Of a stretch of DNA of 64,000 nt, positions 57,748-64,000 are shown one piece after another (positions within the stretch are counted from its first letter, which is position 1; every line of letters starts with the position of its first letter). The stretch is from Sepioteuthis lessoniana (lineage: Eukaryota; Mollusca; Cephalopoda; Myopsida; Loliginidae). Under the pieces are notes generated by a model. It saw only the letters and a program-made list of their open reading frames with translations. It had not been told where the DNA came from and searched no databases. Made by a program: the position numbers and the translations under genes. The stretch is from contig OY757904.1 in assembly GCA_963585895.1 (NCBI GenBank), positions 71,825,952 through 71,889,951 on the forward strand, in the 5' to 3' direction.

Positions 57748-58575
57748 GCGACTCTCTGTTAATGATATTCGTATAAACTTTGCTATATCTATAAATAGTG
57801 TTCAGTATCAGTAGATTTCGGTTTTCATAGTGATTATATACATATATATGTGTTTTTGTTTATAATTCCGAAGATGTTCCTTTTGGGGAGACTTCAGTCC
57901 TAAAAAATATGGCTTACATTGTAATAAATAGTTATACTCTCATTATATCTATACCTTTCAGAATTTGAAGCTACATTAGTTGCTTCTTCTGAAGCAATGA
58001 AAGCATAAAAACTGACCAATTAGTTTTTTTCGTGTCTTTTCTGTTGTTCTTGTTTTTGCTTTTTTTTAGTTCACTGAGACAGAAACGTGATCTTGTTTCT
58101 ATCTAGATAAAAACACCTAACACCGCTAGTTTTAACAGATGCTTGAAATATAGTCTCTTTAAATTCTCGTAGATACAGGATCATCTTTGTTCTTCATACC
58201 TAACAACAATCTAGAAAGCAGACATAATTTCTTAAAACCCAATAATAATTATTAGACTGTGATAGTAATGCATGAAACGATACACGTGTAAGCAAGTTAG
58301 TTGTATTAAATAGGAATAATTGATATCATGAGCCCAAATCATTATGCAACAAATACAAGTTTAAATATAACTCTGCAATGAGTCTAATTACCTAAGCTCT
58401 ATGCATATATTAACCGCAGATGTGTTGTCATACGGTTAAAATGAATCAATAAATCTTGCTCATTATATAAGCCCCTACTTTAAACTAGCCACGCAGTTTC
58501 GTTTGCAGAGACGTGTCTCTAATTGTTGATCCTACTTACCCTGTTTATACAAATATATGTATAAATTAGTGAATA

Positions 58576-58577
<2 letters not shown>
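57743..58577. other. No gene seen
   Basis: AT-rich, no repeat family or coding signature recognised. Confidence 0.45.
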
Positions 58578-58625
<48 letters not shown>

Positions 58626-58680
58626 GAGATAAAGAGAGAGAGAGAGAGAGGGCGAGAGAAAGAGAGATAGAGAGCGGGAG
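58578..58680. repeat. Compound (TA)n-(GA)n microsatellite
   Basis: About 22 TA units followed by an imperfect GA array. Same design as 47551-47633. Confidence 0.95.
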
Positions 58681-58999
58681 TTTTTAAGAAAACTTAAACG
58701 CCTCTCCTTATTGATAATGTTTACGATCAGTTTCAACTAATTCATTCTTCAATCCTTCTCAAGTGTAGTGCCCCCAACGACAAAAAAAAAAAAGAAAAGA
58801 AAAGACTCAGTTTTTAAAAAGCAGCAATATGGTACATAGATTAGTCCTTGATAAAAAAAAAAGAAGCAATTCATTACATCAGTGATAACTATGCCACATA
58901 CAGATTTTATTAAAAATTATACCTGTGATAGTGCTCATAACTCAATTTTCTTGCCATAGAAAACTGCAATATATAGGCATTAACCACACGACGATGAAA

Positions 59000-59500
59000 C
59001 TTAAGTCTTAGATATTGGAGAGATACGGAGTATCCTTTTATTGCAATTAGTTTCAGTTTCACTCTGACATGGAGTAGTAGTACCTGTTAAGTCCCATCTA
59101 TTGATCAAATAAAAACGTTTAGGCTTTAAATGAGCGTAAGCGAAAGCATAATGTTGGATGGAATTCACTGAGGTAAATAGCAATACTTGAAACAGTGGAA
59201 CTGTTTACCAACAATAAATACCGATACTTAAAACAATTTGGGCGTCTCGGATAATGTAATGTGTTGCAAGCTTGACTAGGAAACCTGCAAGCGTGAGTTC
59301 GAATCCCATTGCGGGTTCTATTCATTCGGCCTGGTGCTACATCCAAACAAAAAAGCTTAGTAAATTACTACTTGAAACAATTAGCTATGGCTCGTTTAAA
59401 AATGTTACCTACAAACAATTTGCATACGAATCATATATGATTTATTTAGAGTATTTGGCATTAAATTATTCACAAAGGTTAATAAAACATAAAAGACAAC
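59000..59500 (+). repeat. Diverged R1 copy with a tRNA-like insertion
   Basis: Head traces (GGAGAGATACGGAGTATCCT, ACATGGAGTAGTAGTACCTG, GTCCCATCTATTGATCAAAT), minisatellite-like units (CAATACTTGAAACAGTGGAA), then the 3' block GGCATTAAATTATTCACAAA and GTTAATAAAACATAAAAG. Between 59262 and 59345 a tRNA-like element intrudes: TTGCAAGCTTGACTAGG and B box GAGTTCGAATCCC. The 121-codon frame 59272-59637 crosses all this and is not credible as a gene. Confidence 0.65.
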
Positions 59501-60035
59501 CAAAGCAAAACAAACAATATATAGCACTGAAAACTATTAAGGTTATTAAGCATCTCTCTGTAAAAATTTGTAGGGAAGTCGGGGAAATAATGAATAAAGG
59601 ACAAAAAACATTGAAGGACGATAAGCTTGAAATATAATTTTGCAGATAATTGTCGGCACAAAGGATCGTTTTTGATCGCAGTAAAATAGAGACTACAGAA
59701 AATATTTGAATGTACGTAATTCCACAACGCAAAGAGTAATATTTTCAAAGTCAATTTTAGTTATGTTAAACATTTAACTATATTATTTGAATTATGATTA
59801 AGAAATGATATTCATCATGTCTAAAACTAATGGATATATAAGTTTAACTCTTCCTTGCAAAAGAACATAATAAATGAATTAAAGAGGGGACAATTTTGCT
59901 GAATCAAACAGATGAACTGATTAGATATTTTAAAAGTCCATTATAAAACTTGAAAGTACGGATTTTCTAAGTGATTAAACTGCAGGAACAATTTCCAAAA
60001 GATGAGAAACAATTATTCAAGTTTTATAAGAATTA

Positions 60036-60040
<5 letters not shown>
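59501..60040. other. No gene seen
   Basis: AT-rich. Minus frames near 59466-59754 have no recognisable domain. Confidence 0.45.

Positions 60041-60073
<33 letters not shown>
60041..60073. repeat. Short (CT)n-(TA)n microsatellite
   Basis: A few CT units followed by about 12 TA units. Confidence 0.9.
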
Positions 60074-60077
60074 CAGT

Positions 60078-60300
60078 TTCGGTTTCTTTGTTTGATGGTA
60101 TATTAACCTTCGTGGTTTTTTCAATGCCAAAACCCTCCTCATAGAAGACCATCAGTGGTACCATTTAAACCATTGCTTGGAAGATAAGAAGGGTTATACC
60201 TTTTTTTAGCGTATTAGTCCAAACTTGAAATCAATAGCATGACGGGAAGGTGAGTGGACAAGTACTTTTTTCTTTAGTACAGGAATAATTACTGCCATAA
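60078..60300 (-). repeat. Diverged R1 copy
   Basis: TTTGATGGTATATTAACCTT and GTGGTTTTTTCAATGCCAAA correspond to the R1 tail and 3' block on minus; then ACCATCAGTGGTACCATTTA may be a head trace. The array is missing. Confidence 0.5.
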
Positions 60301-60970
60301 GAACATGTATTATACATCAAAAGGAATCTGGTCCTCTTTTGATCACATCCCTATTTCACAACATCATTACTGTTTCTGTAAGTAAAAATGTTCTACCTTT
60401 AAATGAGAGCATATTTCCTTGTCTGGTAAAGTTATGTTGACTGTTTTTGAGCGACTTCAACATTTCAGTTTTCATTTACTTGTCACTCGCGTAATGTTTG
60501 TCTCTTAAACCCTTTTTCATGGGTTGGAAGACATGATAGTCTGAAGCTGTTAAATCTTGCCAAGCGATAATGTCTTCTGCATGACAATGCTTTACCACAC
60601 TCAAATATTAAAAAAAGAGAGGCAATCACCTCTTTCAACATAACAACTTTAACGCATTCTCCGTACACGCCAGATTTAGAGGCTCCATGGCTATAATCTG
60701 TTTGGCCCCATGAAATATGATTAAAGAAGTACACATTATGTCATTGAAAACTTTAGTGATGTAGTGGTTTAAAGAAGAGTAAACCTAATTTTACAAGACA
60801 GTGCTACCTGGTCTCATTAACAAAAGTGGGGCATTGCTATTGAGAGATACAGTGTCTATCTGGAGAAGTAGGGATATGATCAACGGGGGACTCGTTGGAT
60901 TTTGATGAATTCACATGTTCCTATGTCAGTAAATATTCCTTTACTAAAAATAGGATTATATTTATCCCTC

Positions 60971-60974
<4 letters not shown>
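60301..60974. other. No gene seen
   Basis: Minus frame 60734-60483 (83 codons) is Ser/Phe-rich with no recognisable domain. Confidence 0.4.

Positions 60975-61033
<59 letters not shown>
60975..61033. repeat. (GA)n microsatellite
   Basis: About 28 GA units with one interruption. Confidence 0.95.
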
Positions 61034-61199
61034 TCAATTTTAATAGTATGTCAACGCAATTAGTTTTTTTATTCCTTGAGATTAGGGAATAACAATCATT
61101 GTATGTTCATATTTGAATTTGTTTGAAATGTGTTTTTGAAGAGTTTTGCTCAAATACGACTAATTTTTCAAAGATCGATCCAACCCATAGATAGAACTA

Positions 61200-61380
61200 T
61201 AAAATCTTCTACCTGTGAGTAGTGACAATGAAGGGATATTTCACACCTTCCAGAATTCAAGAACTGGAATCTCCCTATCCTATGCGGTTTTTGTACCCAC
61301 TTGGAACTCATTTTTGCGAAGTCTTATCCCATTTGCATCGGATGCAGTCCGTATATTCTAAGCCAGGTCTACAGGTCACA
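61200..61380 (-). repeat. Diverged R1 head
   Basis: CTACCTGTGAGTAGTGACAA, a GAAGGGATATTTCACACC block and GATGCAGTCCGTATATTCTA follow the order of the R1 head on minus, at low similarity. Confidence 0.5.
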
Positions 61381-61454
61381 TTTCTTTTCTTTTTTTTTGC
61401 TATAAAACGCATTTCGTTTTCAGTACCCTCGAAGGAAATTGGCTCAAAGTTTTA

Positions 61455-61746
61455 ATGATCTCTAATAAAAATGTTGATCTTTACAAAATTTTAAAAAAGG
61501 ATTTAATCCAGACCAGTGGCAATAGATTGAAAGAAGCAACTGCCACTGTTACGAACTTAGACCTATCGCCTGAGGGACTATACAACATCATCACGGAAAA
61601 AGCAATTAATAAATAGGAACTCGGGGTCGCAATAAACGGCTCAACTGTCTGCATTGGTTGAGATTTTGCTGACGTTCCATGCCTATTTTGTGAGAGCAGC
61701 AACAGAATCTGGATAGTTGGGAACAGCTGCCAGCAACAATTAAACT
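61455..61746 (+). pseudogene. Unrecognised protein-like frame with two stops
   Basis: ATG 61455 opens 53 codons with balanced composition (MISNKNVDLYKILKKDLIQT start; TNLDLSPEGLYNIITEKA near the end) to a TAG at 61614-61616. The same frame continues through ELGVAINGSTVCIG, a TGA at 61659-61661, and DFADVPCLFCESSNRIWIVG to a TAA at 61743. The composition is less Lys/Asn/Ile-biased than random AT-rich frames. I recognise no family. It could be a decayed transposon ORF, a pseudogene, or chance. Confidence 0.3.
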
Positions 61747-62084
61747 AATTCTTGAATTTACATAAGAAGATTTAATTTAACAGCCGGTGTCTATCGATCA
61801 TCATCCTATTGAGCCAATGTTTACCGAATTAGTCAGAATAAAACCTACAAATAAACGTAGGTTTACCTACACCGAAGTCATTTTGCATAACAATGTGGTT
61901 CTAAAACGCAAACATGCCAAATGCAACTTCTATCATTTTAATATCAAGCTGGAGAGATTTACGAAGGGCATTAAAATGAGCCGGTTGAACAAGTGTATCA
62001 AATATAAACATACACACACATACACACATGCACGCACACACGCACACGCCCATGCATATATATATATATGTATATATATATAGA

Positions 62085-62335
62085 ACCGGTCCATTGGCAT
62101 GATAGTCAGATAGATCACGCTTCAATCCCAGGTCAAGATATACTAAAGATTCAGAAATGATGCTTGATGCTTCCTTGAATAACACAAAGAATTATAAGGA
62201 ATGGATCAAGGGTAAGTGAAAGAATTCAGAGGAAGGAGTTGCGCCCAAACTTCTTCTTGGTGTAGTAGCTATTGAAAAGGAAGCCTTCGGGTGGCCCTCA
62301 ACAACGGTCGGCCAACTCTTATATATATATATATA
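62085..62335 (+). mobile_element. SINE family B, near-complete
   Basis: Head CCGGTCCATTGGCATGATAG with B box CGCTTCAATCCCAGGTCAAG; body AAATGATGCTTGATGCTTCC, AGAATTATAAGGAATGGATC, GTTGCGCCCAAACTTCTTC, AGCCTTCGGGTGGCCCTCAA. It ends at a (TA)n tract, probably expanded from its tail. Confidence 0.8.
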
Positions 62336-62376
62336 TATATATGATATTTGAAAGGTAAAAAATAAGTAGAACACTC

Positions 62377-62417
<41 letters not shown>
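62320..62417. repeat. Two (TA)n tracts
   Basis: TA tracts at 62320-62341 and 62379-62417 flank a short stretch containing TTTGAAAGGTAAAAAATAAG. A smaller one lies at 62056-62082. Confidence 0.93.
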
Positions 62418-62420
<3 letters not shown>

Positions 62421-64000
62421 TGGCATTTTCGGAGTGATTTATATTGTCAAAGAGATAGTTATGCTGGAAGTTCTGCTACCTAGCTAGTGATACAAAACAT
62501 GGGAGTTGGGAAAAGCATTTGAAAATAAAGAAGGAAACAAGGTGAAAGGGATATAATGAATTATAGGGTTGAATAGTACAAAAATTGACCAAGCCGTTTT
62601 CCATTTAATGGTAAACTTTAAGGTTTATTTTTAAAGATAGCCGTCTATTTGAAGCCTTTTGATATATTTCGTTGACGTGGCGCTTCATGGCTCCTCTTGA
62701 GTCGTTAGAAGCAACTATGAAGTCATCATGTGGAATTCTTTGCCTTAGTACTTTTCAGGCTATCTCTACTATATGTTCACACTTAAGTGTACGGATTATT
62801 GTCTTCGTAAAATAACCCGTCTAGGAAAAGGAAATCTCTGAAATCATTACCAGCTGAATTCCAGTTTAGAAAAAATTATTCTGCATTCACCTTGCATGAG
62901 GTAGATGTGTTGGATATGGAATAAGTCGTGGTATGATGATTATTGCCATCTCCGAGCAAATGGGGCGTAGCCTGCTTAGAGTATTTGCTGCTATTAAGAA
63001 ATCACTCATCTGAGTACTTAATAGACTCATTATTGCTTCATTTCTTAGAGTTAAATTAGTGTTTTACGTTATTAAACAACCCTCCACCCAAGGCAAGATA
63101 TGACATAAAATAACGTTTAACCGGAGTACAGCTAGTTTAAATTTTTTTTTTTTATCCTCCTTAATTATTTGCGTAAAAAAGTTAAAAGAACCCAGTCTAT
63201 CTTACTTTTTATGCCTAGTCTGTATGAGAAGATGGATTCCTGCATTTTCAAAGGGCTCTATCACAAAGTGAAAGCCAAACCGCCTCATCCAGAATCTCTT
63301 CTCTGTTAGCAGCTTCCATTACCTATACGAAAACCATTTCCTTAAGTACACTACGAACAATTATTGGCGTTTACTACGTGTTATATCAAGGATTTAAAAT
63401 ACTCTGAATGACCCTTGAGTTTGTTGTCCCTTCCTTCACGAAAATCACTTAAGAATACCCATAAAAAAGAAAAAACAACTCACAGAAGAGAAAAAAAATC
63501 TAAATAATTTGGATACTCCTCTTACAGCAAGCAACACTAGCAGCAATTGCGAGAAAAAATCACAGCTGTAATATAATCATTGGAATTATATTACCTATTG
63601 TTGTTTCATGATATTGATTGATTTTAACAGCATGTCAACCCATCTAGCGTTGTCTAGTTATTTCAGAAAAGTTTAAAATGTTTTTCAAATATGAATGTTT
63701 CTTAAACAGATCTATTTTACACATATATGGGATCCGCAGAGGTCATACCATTCAGTGGACGACACTGTTTGTGGCTGGATTTGCGATCACACCCTTGGAA
63801 AAAACACAGATCCATTTATTCTTCCACCAACTGTGTATAAATAGTTGGGAAAACAGGGATAATAGTCTCATATAGTTACTGATTATCATTGATGTTAACG
63901 GAATGTAACCCGATTTGGGTTTTTGTATACATATCTTGGGGATTCACGTTTATTGTATGTTCATTTTTCATATTTTTTTGTTTTGTTGCTTCTAAATACA
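62421..64000. other. No gene seen
   Basis: No repeat family that I can match and no credible frame. The 65-codon frame 63678-63875 has no recognisable domain. Confidence 0.45.

Noticed and set aside
57384..57762. Overlapping 103- and 111-codon frames on both strands
   Set aside because: Both run through (TA)n/(CA)n tracts and mirror each other; the non-repeat halves show no domain.
59272..59637. 121-codon plus frame, among the longest outside transposon ORFs
   Set aside because: Crosses a tRNA-like insertion and a diverged R1 copy; composition is that of AT-rich DNA and no domain is seen.

Overview
This window looks like intergenic or intronic DNA from a large, AT-rich, repeat-dense animal genome. 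I found no host protein-coding gene, rRNA or functional tRNA that I can defend. The mix of elements is what I would expect from a mollusc, most likely a cephalopod such as an octopus: long (TA)n, (CA)n, (GA)n and (AAT)n microsatellites, a GIY-YIG Penelope-like element, Mag-like Ty3/Gypsy, mariner, hAT, tRNA-derived SINEs, and an abundant LINE family whose C-terminal region reads as CCHC knuckle plus restriction-like endonuclease. That assignment rests on recalled family resemblance, not a database search; other lophotrochozoans are not excluded.

Layout. 0.7-2.4 kb: LINE relics and one copy of a dispersed repeat that I call R1. 4.0-4.3 kb: tRNA-derived SINE. 5.0-5.9 kb: internally deleted mariner whose deletion junction carries three telomere-like TTAGGG units. 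5.9-9.0 kb: broken Mag-like Ty3/Gypsy element. 9.0-9.5 and 11.0-11.7 kb: two related solo LTRs in opposite orientation, each flanked by a 4-bp target duplication. 13.6-17 kb: R1 copies, a foldback hairpin, and a second dispersed repeat (C) split by an R1 insertion. 18.2-18.8 kb: old dimeric repeat. 19.9-21.8 kb: Penelope-like element on the minus strand. 24.65-25.18 kb: mariner relic. 25.2-25.7 and 52.2-52.5 kb: fragments of a second LINE type. 30.3-34.35 kb: nested cluster of RLE-type LINE copies separated by (AAT)n tails. 35.0-35.6 kb: 38-bp minisatellite with an inverted block. 37.4-40.6 kb: 3.2-kb imperfect inverted repeat. 42.26-43.4 kb: four SINEs head to tail. 44.36-45.36 kb: a 1-kb hAT-type element with terminal repeats and an 8-bp duplication. 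46.3-62.3 kb: many R1 and SINE-B copies with compound microsatellites.

The sequence is a stratified record of transposition. Every recognisable coding region carries frameshifts, stops or internal deletions, so no autonomous element is intact here. The two most gene-like unexplained items are a 37-codon frame with a signal-peptide-like start at 12336-12449 and a protein-like frame with two stops at 61455-61746. The signals I rate most interesting are the R1 family with its variable internal minisatellite, the 3.2-kb inverted repeat, and the telomere-like patch in the mariner.
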